Shown here: piece after piece, positions 27,383-37,500 of the stretch
Layout: each line of letters starts with the position of its first letter
Position numbering within the stretch: position 1 is the stretch's first letter
Source: Ignavibacteria bacterium
GTDB taxonomy: Bacteria; Bacteroidota; Ignavibacteria; Kapaibacteriales; Kapaibacteriaceae
DNA length: 64,000 bases
Direction of reading: 5' to 3'
NCBI GenBank assembly: GCA_015709655.1
Contig: CP054181.1
Span: 2,414,207 to 2,478,206, forward strand
Notes under the pieces: generated by a model
Told to the model about the DNA's origin: nothing
What the model saw: only the letters and a program-made list of their open reading frames with translations
Databases searched by the model: none
Translations under genes and position numbers: made by a program

Positions 27383-28024
27383 ATGAAATCGGCAGACATT
27401 GCGGCGCTTCGAAAGGAATACGCCAAAGCCTTACTCAATGAGCATACGGTGCTCCGCAATCCGTTAGAGCAATTTTCAGTCTGGCTTGATGAAGCTGTTG
27501 CCGCCTCACTGCCAGAGCCAACGGCAATGGCTTTGGCCAGTGTCAATGATGGTGGCGCACCATCTGTCCGTATGGTACTGCTAAAAGGAGTTGACCATGG
27601 TTTTGTGTTCTACACTAACTACAACAGCAGAAAAGGGACTGAGCTTCTTGGCAACCACAATACTGCTCTGCTATTTTTCTGGCCTGAGCTTGAACGTCAG
27701 GTACGTATCGAAGGCATCGTTGAGAAGTCCACAGCAGAAGAGAGTACAGCATACTTCGATAGCCGTCCGCGTGATAGCCGGATTGGTGCTCACGCTTCGG
27801 CGCAAAGCAGCGTTATTCAATCACGTGAAGAGCTCGACGAGCACTACGCACTGTTGCATGCCCGGTTCGATCAGCAGGATATTCCCCGACCCGATACTTG
27901 GGGTGGCTTCAGAGTGATTCCGCATACCATCGAGTTCTGGCAGGGCAGGCCTAGCAGGCTGCACGACCGCCTCCGCTTCCGTAAACAAAATGATGACTGG
28001 CTGCTGGAACGGCTGAGTCCGTAA
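27383..28024 (+). CDS. pdxH: Pyridoxamine 5'-phosphate oxidase
   Basis: A 213-residue FMN enzyme that oxidises pyridoxine and pyridoxamine 5'-phosphate to pyridoxal 5'-phosphate, in the cytoplasm. Family blocks are all present: SVRMVLLKGVDHGFVFYTNY (FMN binding), SRKGTELLGN, LERQVRIEG, SYFDSRPR-like YFDSRPRDSRIGAHAS, WGGFRV and the C-terminal FWQGRPSRLHDRLRF (substrate phosphate). Length is typical. AAAGGA lies 8 bases before the start. It is the last gene of the run that begins at 23130. Confidence 0.97.
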   Translation: MKSADIAALRKEYAKALLNEHTVLRNPLEQFSVWLDEAVAASLPEPTAMALASVNDGGAPSVRMVLLKGVDHGFVFYTNYNSRKGTELLGNHNTALLFFWPELERQVRIEGIVEKSTAEESTAYFDSRPRDSRIGAHASAQSSVIQSREELDEHYALLHARFDQQDIPRPDTWGGFRVIPHTIEFWQGRPSRLHDRLRFRKQNDDWLLERLSP

Positions 28025-28047
28025 TCCCTTCAGGGTCAGGTTACCAC

Positions 28048-28266
28048 CTACACCGGCTCGATGGTAAAGCCCGCTTTTTTAACGGCTTCCTGAACATCAT
28101 CGCCGGAAGCCCCTTCCAGATTTACCGTGAGAATCTTATCCACAGTATCTGTGTCTACCGACCATTTGGTGATGCCCTGCACCTTGTCCAGAAATGGAGT
28201 TACCGACTTAATACAGCCGTCACAGTTGATATTGGTTTTGAATTGAAGTGTGATGTGAGAATCCAT
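28048..28266 (-). CDS. Small heavy-metal-associated (HMA) domain protein
   Basis: A 72-residue ferredoxin-fold protein of the Atx1/CopZ type. The metal-binding C-x-x-C is at Cys15 and Cys18 in INCDGCIKSV, and GASGDDVQEAVKKAGF forms the last helix. The ATG at 28266 gives the normal N-terminus; the frame extends further upstream without family resemblance. Family members deliver Cu(I) or other soft metals to P-type ATPases; a copA-type pump is encoded 0.9 kb away on the same strand, so a copper role is plausible. Confidence 0.85.
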   Translation of the reverse strand: MDSHITLQFKTNINCDGCIKSVTPFLDKVQGITKWSVDTDTVDKILTVNLEGASGDDVQEAVKKAGFTIEPV

Positions 28267-28562
28267 TGTGCAAAAATACGGTACTGTGGGGAAGTCTCTG
28301 ACAGGCTGGTAAACCAGGTTGCCCGCGGTTGTGGCTGTCAAAAAAAACTCAATGTGGAGCGATTGATTATATCGGGCAGAAACACCACAACAAACATGGC
28401 ATAACCATCTGAACGATATTTAGGGAAGGTAGGTGCCATTGTGTCAACTCGAATTTAGTTGTTTGCTACCAGTGTGTTGGTGGTCCGCTTCGAATTAGGC
28501 GTATCATTGTACTGTGCTTGAACCTTAGTTCAGGTGAAGAAATGGAATTGTTTTAACTTGAA
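28267..28562. other. Intergenic region between two divergent genes
   Basis: AT-richer spacer of 296 bases that should hold promoters for the HMA gene (leftward) and the PD-(D/E)XK-like gene (rightward). The only structure seen is the small dyad TGAAC-CTTA-GTTCA at 28519-28532 and a four-codon frame, ATG to TAA, at 28543-28557. Confidence 0.4.
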
Positions 28563-29141
28563 GTGACTGCAAAAACCGGTAAAGAGCAGTTCTGTAAAAA
28601 CCAAAAGCCGATCAGCTATGACCTGCTTGATTTTTGGAAGTGGAGTGCATCAGACCTGGTCTCAAATGCTACGCGGGGCATTCTGGCAGAATTTATCGTT
28701 GCAACTGCAATGGGCATTGATTTAGCAAAGCCGCGTGATGAATGGGGTTCGTATGATTTAATGACACCTGAGGGTGTTAGGATCGAGGTTAAATGCTCAA
28801 CTTTCCTACAATCGCGGGCACAGACCAGCCTGTCTTCGGTAATCTTCAGTATCAAACCGGCTCGTAAATGGATTGAATCAACTCATGAGTATTCCGAAGT
28901 TGTAGTGCGTGACTCAGATGTGTATATTTTTTGTTTACTCCAGCATACTAACAAGGCGACTGTAAACCCGCTGGAAATAGAACAATGGCGTTTCTATGTT
29001 GTTGCAACAAACGAACTATATAGATTGAAAGGTGATCAGAAAACATACACTTTAAAAGCGTTAGAAGACTTTGCTATTTCAGTACCATACGACGGTATTC
29101 GCGAAGCAATCTCAATAGCAGTGAATAATGGACTGCAATAG
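28563..29141 (+). CDS. Orphan PD-(D/E)XK nuclease-like protein
   Basis: A 192-residue protein starting at GTG. It has the outline of the restriction endonuclease fold: a helix with Glu43 (RGILAEFIVATAMG), then Asp65 (SYDLM), and the strand RIEVKCS with Glu75-x-Lys77, that is E...D-x9-E-x-K. This arrangement is typical of Mg-dependent PD-(D/E)XK nucleases, but no methylase or other restriction partner lies nearby. DNA cleavage is inferred from this pattern only. No good ribosome binding site precedes the GTG. Context: between the small HMA protein (divergent) and copA (convergent). Confidence 0.6.
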   Translation: MTAKTGKEQFCKNQKPISYDLLDFWKWSASDLVSNATRGILAEFIVATAMGIDLAKPRDEWGSYDLMTPEGVRIEVKCSTFLQSRAQTSLSSVIFSIKPARKWIESTHEYSEVVVRDSDVYIFCLLQHTNKATVNPLEIEQWRFYVVATNELYRLKGDQKTYTLKALEDFAISVPYDGIREAISIAVNNGLQ

Positions 29142-29172
29142 TTATCCGCACACATTCTTTACTCTATCTCAG

Positions 29173-31581
29173 TTATCGCCGCCACTTCAAACGTAAACTA
29201 TTGCTTACCACGCTGACGCTGCTTAAGGCCATTGCAGCACCGGCTATCATTGGGTTGAGCAGGAAGCCGGTGAATGGGTAAAGGATTCCTGCGGCGATAG
29301 GTATGCCGATGACGTTATAGAAGAAAGCCCAGAAGAGGTTCTGACGGATGGTGCTAACAGTGAGCTTCGACAGGCGAAGTGCTGCAGGAATCTTCGTTAG
29401 GTCGGATGAAACGATGGTCATTCTGGCGACGTCCATTGCGATGCCACTACCGCTGCCCATGGCGATGCTGATGTCGGCCGTAGCGAGTGCTGTACTATCG
29501 TTAATGCCATCGCCTGCCATTGCTACGACCTGTCCCTGCTCCTGAAGCCTTGCTACATACTCAGCCTTTTGGTCGGGGAGCATGCTGGCCCGATAGTGTT
29601 TGATTCCGATCGCGGTGGCTACTGCCTGTGCAGTTGCCTGCGCATCGCCGGTAAGCATGTAGGTTTCAATCCCCATCGTTTGCAATGTGCGAATCGCCTG
29701 CCCTGAGCTGCTCTTGATGGTGTCGGCAATGGCAATGGCAGCCAGTGCCATAATGCCATTACTAAACCAGATGACGGTTTGGGCGTCTGCACTCCATACG
29801 TCCGCCTGCTGTTTAAGTTCGTCTGAAATAAAAACGTTGTGTAACTCCAACAATGCTGTGTTTCCAACCAGGTACAGCTCATCATCGGCGTATGCCAAAG
29901 CCCCTTTCCCGGTAATACTTTCAAACCGGGTGATTGGGGAGGGGGCTATGGCAGAGAGGTGCTCGGTGACGGCGGTGGCCAGCGGATGCTCCGAGTGCAT
30001 CTCGATGGCAAGTAAAATACCGGCGCAGGTATCGTCCGAATGCCAGCGGAGGTTGGTAACACACGGTTTACCTTCGGTGATAGTACCGGTTTTGTCGAGT
30101 ACGACTGCAGAGACGTTGGTTGCAGTTTCAAGAACAGTAGCGTCTTTTACTAAAATGCCATTTTCGGCTCCCTTGCCGATGCCGACCATGATTGCTGTCG
30201 GCGTGGCAAGTCCCAGAGCACACGGACATGCAATCACCAGTACTGAGATTGAGGTGAGCAACGCATAGGTTATACTGTTTGCACCACCAAAAATCAACCA
30301 GCTAAAAAAAGTTACAATGGCAATCACAAGAACTGCGGGCACAAAGACTGCTGCAACTTTATCAACATACCGCTGTACCGGTGCCTTGCTTCCCTGAGCA
30401 TCCTGCACGGTCTTGATGATGTTTGCAAGCATGGTTTCACTGCCAACCTTTAGCGCTTTAAAGATAAAGCTTCCTTTTTGGTTAATCGTTCCGGCGAATA
30501 CCTGACTATCGGTTTCCTTCAGAACTGGAACCGGCTCGCCGCTGAGCATGCTTTCATCCACGTATGAAGAACCGGTGGTTACCACTCCGTCAACCGCAAT
30601 ACTTTCGCCGGGCTTTACACGCAACAAGTCACCCATTCCAACAGTATCAATCGAAACAATCTGTTCCGAGCCGTCGGCAGCGAGTCGCGTCACCGTTTTC
30701 GGTTGCAGACCAATAAGCTTCGAAATAGCAGATGACGTGTTCGACTTTGCCTTTTCTTCTAATAGTTTCCCAAGCAGAACAAATGCAATGATCACCGCCG
30801 CAGCCTCGAAATACACGTGTGCGTGGAGCCCGCTGCTCGTGAACCACTCCGGAAACAGCATTGCAACGATGCTAAATACGTAGGCAATGCCGGTGCTGAG
30901 AGCCACCAGCGTATCCATATTGGCCGAACGGTGGCGGAGTTGTTTCCATGCGTTTGTAAAAAAGCTTTGTCCGCTCCACAGCACTACCGGCGTAGTAAAC
31001 AGCAGCATCAGTTCATTTGCGAACGGCATGTCCATAAAGAACATTCCAATGACGAATACCGGAGCTGCAAAAATCATCGCCCACACGGCTTTGCGTTTGA
31101 TCGCTGTAAGTTTCCTGGTGTGGATTTCTTCAAGCGTCTCCGTTGGTTCATCGGACTCTATCAGCAAGTCATAGCCCCCTGCCTGAACAACCGCTTGTAG
31201 AGCATTCGGGTTAGTCATATTGGGCAGGTAGTCAACCGTGAGCATCGCATTCCCGTAATTCACAGCAGCCCTTACCACACCCGGCACCGCCTTCACCAGG
31301 GTTTCTGCACTTACCGCGCAGGAAGCGCAACTCAGATCGAGCACCGGAAACTGCTTGTGGACTACAGTTACACCATAACCAAGATTAGTAATAGCCTGCA
31401 CAGCAGCAGAAATCGCGTCATTCGACGCCACACTAAGCACCGCACGACGGTTATTCAATTCAACCGCATGTGCCGTTACACCTTGAACAGTAGAAAGTCC
31501 CTTATCAACAATTATGGCGCAGTGCTCACTGTCGACGCCCTCCAGGGGCAGGTAAACCTTCAGATCATTATTCGTACTCAT
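29173..31581 (-). CDS. copA: Cu+-exporting P1B-type ATPase
   Basis: An 802-residue copper pump of the inner membrane. N-terminus: a first HMA-like domain with only one Cys (VDSEHCAII) and a second with an intact C-x-x-C (LSCASCAVSAE). Then six to eight membrane helices with the transport motif ACPCALGLATP, the phosphorylation site DKTGTIT, the nucleotide-binding SEHPLA, GDGINDSTAL, and the P1B-1 signatures FYNVIGIPIAAG and AMALSSVSVVSNSLRL. These residues specify Cu(I). The start is clean and no regulator gene is adjacent. Together with the small HMA protein it probably handles copper detoxification. Confidence 0.95.
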   Translation of the reverse strand: MSTNNDLKVYLPLEGVDSEHCAIIVDKGLSTVQGVTAHAVELNNRRAVLSVASNDAISAAVQAITNLGYGVTVVHKQFPVLDLSCASCAVSAETLVKAVPGVVRAAVNYGNAMLTVDYLPNMTNPNALQAVVQAGGYDLLIESDEPTETLEEIHTRKLTAIKRKAVWAMIFAAPVFVIGMFFMDMPFANELMLLFTTPVVLWSGQSFFTNAWKQLRHRSANMDTLVALSTGIAYVFSIVAMLFPEWFTSSGLHAHVYFEAAAVIIAFVLLGKLLEEKAKSNTSSAISKLIGLQPKTVTRLAADGSEQIVSIDTVGMGDLLRVKPGESIAVDGVVTTGSSYVDESMLSGEPVPVLKETDSQVFAGTINQKGSFIFKALKVGSETMLANIIKTVQDAQGSKAPVQRYVDKVAAVFVPAVLVIAIVTFFSWLIFGGANSITYALLTSISVLVIACPCALGLATPTAIMVGIGKGAENGILVKDATVLETATNVSAVVLDKTGTITEGKPCVTNLRWHSDDTCAGILLAIEMHSEHPLATAVTEHLSAIAPSPITRFESITGKGALAYADDELYLVGNTALLELHNVFISDELKQQADVWSADAQTVIWFSNGIMALAAIAIADTIKSSSGQAIRTLQTMGIETYMLTGDAQATAQAVATAIGIKHYRASMLPDQKAEYVARLQEQGQVVAMAGDGINDSTALATADISIAMGSGSGIAMDVARMTIVSSDLTKIPAALRLSKLTVSTIRQNLFWAFFYNVIGIPIAAGILYPFTGFLLNPMIAGAAMALSSVSVVSNSLRLKWRR

Positions 31582-31739
31582 ACAAGTCTTTCTGTAAACC
31601 TACGCAAAGACGAATGAAGGGGGCTTGAGGTGTAGGGCATCGTGGATTCACGACCCCTTATTAAACACTGCCGTGTTTTGCGATGGACAAAGGGCGGAGC
31701 CGGTGTACTTTTGATGAATACACTCATGGAGACATCATC

Positions 31740-32210
31740 ATGATCCACCATCATTTTATGAATGAAGCATTTACTGAAGCCTTTTCAGGAATGCGTGCGA
31801 ATGAGGGCGGTCCGTTTGGAGCGATAGTAGTTGCAAACACTACGATCATAGGCAGAGGACATAACATGGTCACGAAACACCATGATCCAACGGCGCACGC
31901 AGAGATTGTTGCTATACGAAATGCATGTGCCGAGGTACAGTCCTTTCATTTAGACGATGCCGTTATCTACACAACCTGCGAGCCATGTCCGATGTGCCTT
32001 GCCGCCATCTACTGGGCACGGATCAAAACCGTGTACTATTACTACACCAAAGCGGATGCCGCCGAAATCGGCTTTAGTGATAAATTCATTTACGAGGAAA
32101 TCGCGAAGGCGAAAGGTGAACATAGCATTAAAATAGAGAAGATAGATCTGACCCTTCAACAAGACCTGTTTGGGGAGTGGCGAAAGAAGGAAGATAGGAC
32201 GCAGTATTAG
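31740..32210 (+). CDS. Nucleoside deaminase (guanine deaminase-like, CDA fold)
   Basis: A 156-residue zinc deaminase. The ATG at 31740 is preferred because GGAG lies 9 bases upstream and the length then matches guanine deaminases. The zinc and catalytic site is clear: HAEIVAIR (His53, Glu55) and TTCEPCPMCLAAI (Cys83, Cys86). The C-terminal part (YYTKADAAEIGFSDKFIYEE) matches GuaD-type enzymes better than the tRNA deaminase TadA. Reaction inferred: guanine to xanthine in the cytoplasm. Divergent from copA, with a spacer of about 160 bases. Confidence 0.88.
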   Translation: MIHHHFMNEAFTEAFSGMRANEGGPFGAIVVANTTIIGRGHNMVTKHHDPTAHAEIVAIRNACAEVQSFHLDDAVIYTTCEPCPMCLAAIYWARIKTVYYYYTKADAAEIGFSDKFIYEEIAKAKGEHSIKIEKIDLTLQQDLFGEWRKKEDRTQY

Positions 32211-32364
32211 AGACTGGGAGTACGGGAGTATGTCAGGCACGAATTAACAGGATTTAAGAATTTGCTGGGAGCAGAGGTGATTGAGCCTGTTGATTTTCGG
32301 CAAGCTCAGGTACCAACCCACCGTGTAAAAACCGGTCACGTTTTGGTAGCATAGGTGTACTATC

Positions 32365-32910
32365 CCCAATAGCAATTGCTCCGGAAATCCAAAATGATCT
32401 ATGTGTAGGCTGCGCACCACAGCCGACCGGCCGAGCTGCAGTGGTAGGTGGTAAAGCACGAAGGTGGTGGAGGTGGGGGAGGGGCCCGAAGGGCCGAAGT
32501 GCGTCCGCCCGGAAAGATGACGTGGTTCGGGGGTGCAGGAGGTTTGTGTAAACCTGTAAACATGGATGCGATATTGAACGGACGCTCCCACGTGGCCCAC
32601 ACGAAATACGATAAAAAACAATACAATACCGTATGGGTGGGAAACCCGCCCGTACAAACCATTATAAACAATACCATGAGCCGTAGGGGCGGCCCCACGT
32701 GGTCGCCCCTACGAAACATCATATAAAACGATAATAACGATAATAACGATAATATCGATAATAACGATAAGAACAGATGTGTCTGTTTATATCGCGCGCA
32801 CGGCCGTGCGCCCCAACATTTATTATCAAAAACTCTTATGAATCTGGCTCCCCCTCCCTAAAGCCCGAAGGGGTTTTGGGAGGGGGCCGGGGGTGGGGCC
32901 GGAGGTGGGG
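32365..32910 (-). repeat. Solo composite repeat element, inverted relative to the arrays
   Basis: One 546-bp element that, read on the minus strand, joins both array families in order: the G/C hairpin (CCCCTCCC ... GGGAGGGGG) near 32860-32890; the perfect palindrome centred on CACGGCCGTG at 32796-32811; the stem AACAGA/TCTGTT; an ATCGTTATT-type microrepeat; a CACGTG dyad; a GGGCGGGTTTCCC cassette; and then the second family from GGGCCACGTGGGAGCG to TTCCGGAGCAATTGCT (32371-32386). Array 1 units carry the first half and array 2 units the second half. The element lies between the deaminase gene and a pair of secreted-protein genes. No open reading frame in it looks like a gene. Confidence 0.9.
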
Positions 32911-32987
32911 CGACAAGAAATTTGTATGTCGTGTTATTAGGAAATTATGTGTTACTTTATGTGGTACATATTCTATCAGGAGTTCTT

Positions 32988-34496
32988 ATGACTTATCGAT
33001 ACACTCCCGCCCGACGTTTTATTCACGGCTTGCGCCGTAGTGCTTTAGGCTTTCTGCTCGTGCTACTGCCCCTTGTGCCATTGGTGGCACAGCCGGTTAC
33101 CCCCATAGATATATCCCGCGCCCGGGAGTTTACCCTGCTGTGGAAAAAAGTCGTGGGGGGGAATGCTGGACCACCACTATACCTCGTCTCCCCATGTGGA
33201 GTTGGCGGAATGAACATTTTGGCTGTCCCCACTACTTCAGGTGGGTTTGGTTGTTTTACCTATCCCCGTATTGATACTACGCGTCCGGTAATAGGGTGGA
33301 GCGCATCCTTCGACCTATTCGACTACGACGGGATTCCACCAAAAGAGTACATAGATTGGGCTGGTCGCGTTGATCGGTGTCTTTCCGACACGTATCCATT
33401 TCAGCTTGAACGTGAAATCGATAAAATTAATTGCTGGGGAGCTGGTGAACGTGGGATCAACATTGATCTCTCTGGCGACATCGATGGAGACGGCTACGAA
33501 GACCTGGTGTGTGATATTGGCGGAGGTGGCTACACGGCGCGTGTGATCCGTGGTGGCCCTGCTGCGGGCCGTGGCTGCGAGCGGATCCTGTACCTGCCGA
33601 TGGTCAAAGACCCGCAGGGCAATGATGTGACCGGTATCGTAGCCCTGTGGCGCACGGCGGCCGGCGGCTATCGCGTAAGCTATGAATATACCGATGTATG
33701 GCGCACCTGGGTGGTGATGAGTGAGTTGCAGGTGCATCGCACTGCCGACAGCGTCGAGATTAGCTATACGCCCCTGGATTCGATTCGTGCCGATGGCTTT
33801 CCGGGGCAATCCTGCATAGCCGTTGTCCAGGACACGATAGCCAGGCGTGACTGGTTTTTGATCTACAAGCTCGACAGTGAGCTTAACACCGGTGTTTTAG
33901 AGCGGTTCGATGTTACCGGCAGCCGCTTTGTCCACTCCGGTGAACGGGTGCGAGGGACGGTGTTTTATAATCCCTGGAATATCGGGCACATACTGGGTAC
34001 AGAAAAGCCGGTCGTTGCTTTTCATATTGGAGGCTTCGGACAGGTATTTTGCCTAGTCGATGACCTGACTCACCCATTTGCTTCTTTCAAACCTCAAGGT
34101 ACGGGCATTCAACCTGCAGCCGGTTATACTGCCATCAACGATCAGACCGGAGACGGTAAGCCAGAATTTGTATTATCTGGCGGTGACGGAGTAATCCTTG
34201 TACTAACACTTGATTCAACTGTAACGAATGTTGAAAGTGGACTGTTCCTGACAGATACTGTCTTGGCCACGCTTCACGGCAGTATTCTCGAGGTCCGTCT
34301 TCACGATCCGTGTACGGTATCTGCGGAGCTGGTCACCACCGACGGGCGCACGTATGCCGTTCTTGCCGCCAGCGCCGGCACTGCCGGCCTTAACCGCTAC
34401 GATCTCAGCTCAGTACTCAGCCGCCAGCCCCGCGGTGCCTACCTGCTGCGCGTACGGACCGGTGAAACCTTTGTGACACTCAGTCTTGTGCTGTAG
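32988..34496 (+). CDS. Secreted protein with FG-GAP-like motifs and T9SS-type C-terminus
   Basis: A 502-residue predicted secreted protein. ATG 32988 has AGGAG 5 bases upstream and a signal peptide after a basic start (RRSALGFLLVLLPLVPLVAQ). The middle contains calcium-loop-like DIDGDGYEDLV and QTGDGKPEFVLSGGDG, as in FG-GAP/VCBS beta-propeller repeats. The last 80 residues (LEVRLHDPCTVSAELVTTDG, LSRQPRGAYLLRVRTG) match a T9SS sorting domain. It is followed 18 bases later by a very large secreted protein; the pair are probably one transcript. Function unknown. Confidence 0.8.
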   Translation: MTYRYTPARRFIHGLRRSALGFLLVLLPLVPLVAQPVTPIDISRAREFTLLWKKVVGGNAGPPLYLVSPCGVGGMNILAVPTTSGGFGCFTYPRIDTTRPVIGWSASFDLFDYDGIPPKEYIDWAGRVDRCLSDTYPFQLEREIDKINCWGAGERGINIDLSGDIDGDGYEDLVCDIGGGGYTARVIRGGPAAGRGCERILYLPMVKDPQGNDVTGIVALWRTAAGGYRVSYEYTDVWRTWVVMSELQVHRTADSVEISYTPLDSIRADGFPGQSCIAVVQDTIARRDWFLIYKLDSELNTGVLERFDVTGSRFVHSGERVRGTVFYNPWNIGHILGTEKPVVAFHIGGFGQVFCLVDDLTHPFASFKPQGTGIQPAAGYTAINDQTGDGKPEFVLSGGDGVILVLTLDSTVTNVESGLFLTDTVLATLHGSILEVRLHDPCTVSAELVTTDGRTYAVLAASAGTAGLNRYDLSSVLSRQPRGAYLLRVRTGETFVTLSLVL

Positions 34497-34514
34497 GAGA
34501 GGGAGGAATGAGTG

Positions 34515-37500
34515 ATGAATACCAAGATAATATACATTATTATGCTGTTGTTTGTGGCTGCAACCGTGTGCCCGGCCCAGAACACCTATGCGCCCACGTC
34601 ACTCCGGCAGTGGGATTCCACCTTTTGGGATAATGATGTGTTTGCCGATACGGTGCCAGAGTTTGTGCTGGGACACCAGTGGGGGGCCTCACCGCTGAGT
34701 AAGGTGAATGCAGCTTTGCGGACCAATGTTACCAATAGTAATTGGGGCTGGCTGGATCCCAACAGTCTGCAGCTGATGTGCAAGCTTGGCACCGATACCA
34801 CGGTGAGGCAGTATCTCACCTGGGGTTCGCCGCTGATCACCATGGGTGGCAGCCACCCGGACTCGCGGTACTTTCTGCAGCCGTGGTATGGCCTGCGGTG
34901 GGATCCGGCAGAGAATGCCGGCGTTGACCGGCAGTGGCAGCCCCGCGATGCTCAGTCGTGGCCGATGACCTTTGGCTACAAGAGCCACGGCACCGTCCCA
35001 GCATTGCCGACCGATACCAACTACCGGCGCTTTGTGTTGGATACTGCCGCTATGGACTCCAACCCACAGAGGGTGTTAGATGTGGCTGAGCTGCGCAACT
35101 ACACGAGCATCCATCGGGATATTGATTGGAATTTGTATTACAAAGAGGCATTCATAGCAGATTCTAATGGTAACCATATCACATTTCATGATGACACCAT
35201 GGACTGCCGCCGTCTGCAACTGGTAATCAACCTGCGGCGGACCTCAGAGACTGACACCATCCGTGACTCTACGCCGGTACTCTCGGTTGTGGTACCGTAC
35301 CAGATGCGCTGGAAGGACCAAGATAGCAGTAAACCTGATGATTATATGCCTAAAAGACTTCGTATGCCCTTCCGGTACGTACCGCAGGGGGCTGCAGGCA
35401 GTGTTGATACATTACCGCATGGCCGAGGCCTGGAGCGGACGATGCACGCTATCGATATCGCGAGTGAGTATGTGGACTCTATTGTGATTACCCGAGCCAT
35501 GCTGCCGCGCCACAGCGACCCCGGCGGACCGGATATTACCATTGTGGCGGAGTTTCGTACCGATACGATTTGGGAAATGCGAGATGTTTGGGGGACGCCA
35601 TACCCTTATCGCCGTCCCCATATTCTCAAGAATGGAATTTTCAAGTTTCCTAACCCTGATAAGGCAGACAGTACGCTGATAAACATCGTTGTTAATAGTA
35701 GTGGCGACACGACGCGTGACTCGTCGCAGTACAATATGCGCTACCATGCGATTGACTCGTTGGGTGTTACGCTGTGGTATCACGGCACCTCGCCAGTGGC
35801 ACTACGGTCGGTGATGCTTGTTACCCCGCTCACCAGGCGTGCCACCAGCGGGTGGTATGATTCGTCATGGCACGAGGCGTTTGCAGCACATCGCACGGCG
35901 ATGCAACAGAGGTTCGATACTGTACAAGCACTCTCAGGTCATCGTGTCCGCGCCTTGTCGTTTTACCTGCACGATGAGTTCGATATGGACCATCTGTGGG
36001 GCATGCGCTATCGGTGCAACTTTGTAGATGGCCGGCTCACGAGTGAAACGGGCTATGGCGGCTCGCGTGTTGTTTCGGGCGATGACCTCAGCGAATATGG
36101 ACGTTTAAAGTTCCATGGCTTTCCCTCGAAATTCCCGTGGACAGCCGGCGCTACGATGCCGTCACGGGCAACAGCGGCACCGTACCTTGCACGCACCTAT
36201 GTGGACGAGTGGAACGTTGATGGCAATCAACCGATCCCGGCTCCGATTCTAAGCATTAAAAACGGCTATCGCCGCACTGGTACCAACGCCCCCTACCGTG
36301 GTTATGAAACAGATATCCAAACCAATGTTATTAATCATGAAAGTTGGGAGACGATAGGTTTGCCGCTAACGGGTGACTATTCGTTGATAAAAAACTACGA
36401 AGTGTTAATCCACAGCAACAATGCCGGTGTAGGCCCTGCGGCAATGCAGGAGCACTCTGTCTATACCCATATCTGGCAAAATGGCGACTGGTATTTTGCC
36501 CGGCGCCGCTACTTCTGGAGTAATTTCTTTTATCACTTAGACCCGAAATTCGGCTTCGATAAGAATATGCGCCCGTATGTGCGCTACGAGAAGTTTCGTC
36601 CGCTCACTGCCGAAGAAGTGCGCCTGGGTCACGGCACACAACTAAACCTGGGCACGCGGGGCTTTCTCTACGACAAATGGAAACATGAGTATGCGCCGGC
36701 ACCGCTGCCGGACACGTTCACGAATACGGCCGCCGGGAAGCTTGTCTACTTTGACAAGTACTATCCGGGTTATGTTACCGAGGATGGTACCGCCTGGGCA
36801 TGGGAGGACGATAGTACGGTTACTGCCGACAGTGTATTCTTTTCGGATCATCTTGGCAGCGATTATTATACAGAAAATGATAGTATTCGCATTCACCCGT
36901 GGGCACCGTTGGATTCGTTAGCAAAACAAATGGAGCTTAGTCGCTTCATCAGCGGTACTCCGGCATCGCATGTGTATGTAGGCCGCCTCTCGGTGCGCAG
37001 CGAAACCCGGTGGTGGCATGATTTGGTTACCGATACGGTTACTGGCGGACGTCGCGGCCCGCATGAGTCGAATGCATCGTTATTTATGAAAACACGTCCT
37101 GTGGCCTGGTACGCGCATGGCTACAAGATCTGGGAGAATGGTGCCATGTCGCGGCTCCGGAAATGGCTCACCGTCTCTTCTGATTCGTCTGTTGCGGTGC
37201 AGCGGTGGGCACGCACATCACCCACCGACACCACACTGCGTTTAGAGACCGAGCCGGCGGGTGAGCGGCTCTATGACATCGTGCTGCTCGATACATCCGA
37301 AACTGGATTGTCGGATGATAATTGTGTTATCGCTGTTACCAATCGTCGCACGAGCCCCTTTCTGTTTAACACGTCACTGACGGACTCGGTAGAATGGATC
37401 GCCGGCTACGAGCATGACACGCTAACGCGCAACAGCCGTCCGGATTTGCGCTACAAGCAGACAGGCGCCAGGCGCATAACACTACCCTTTGCCTACAGTG

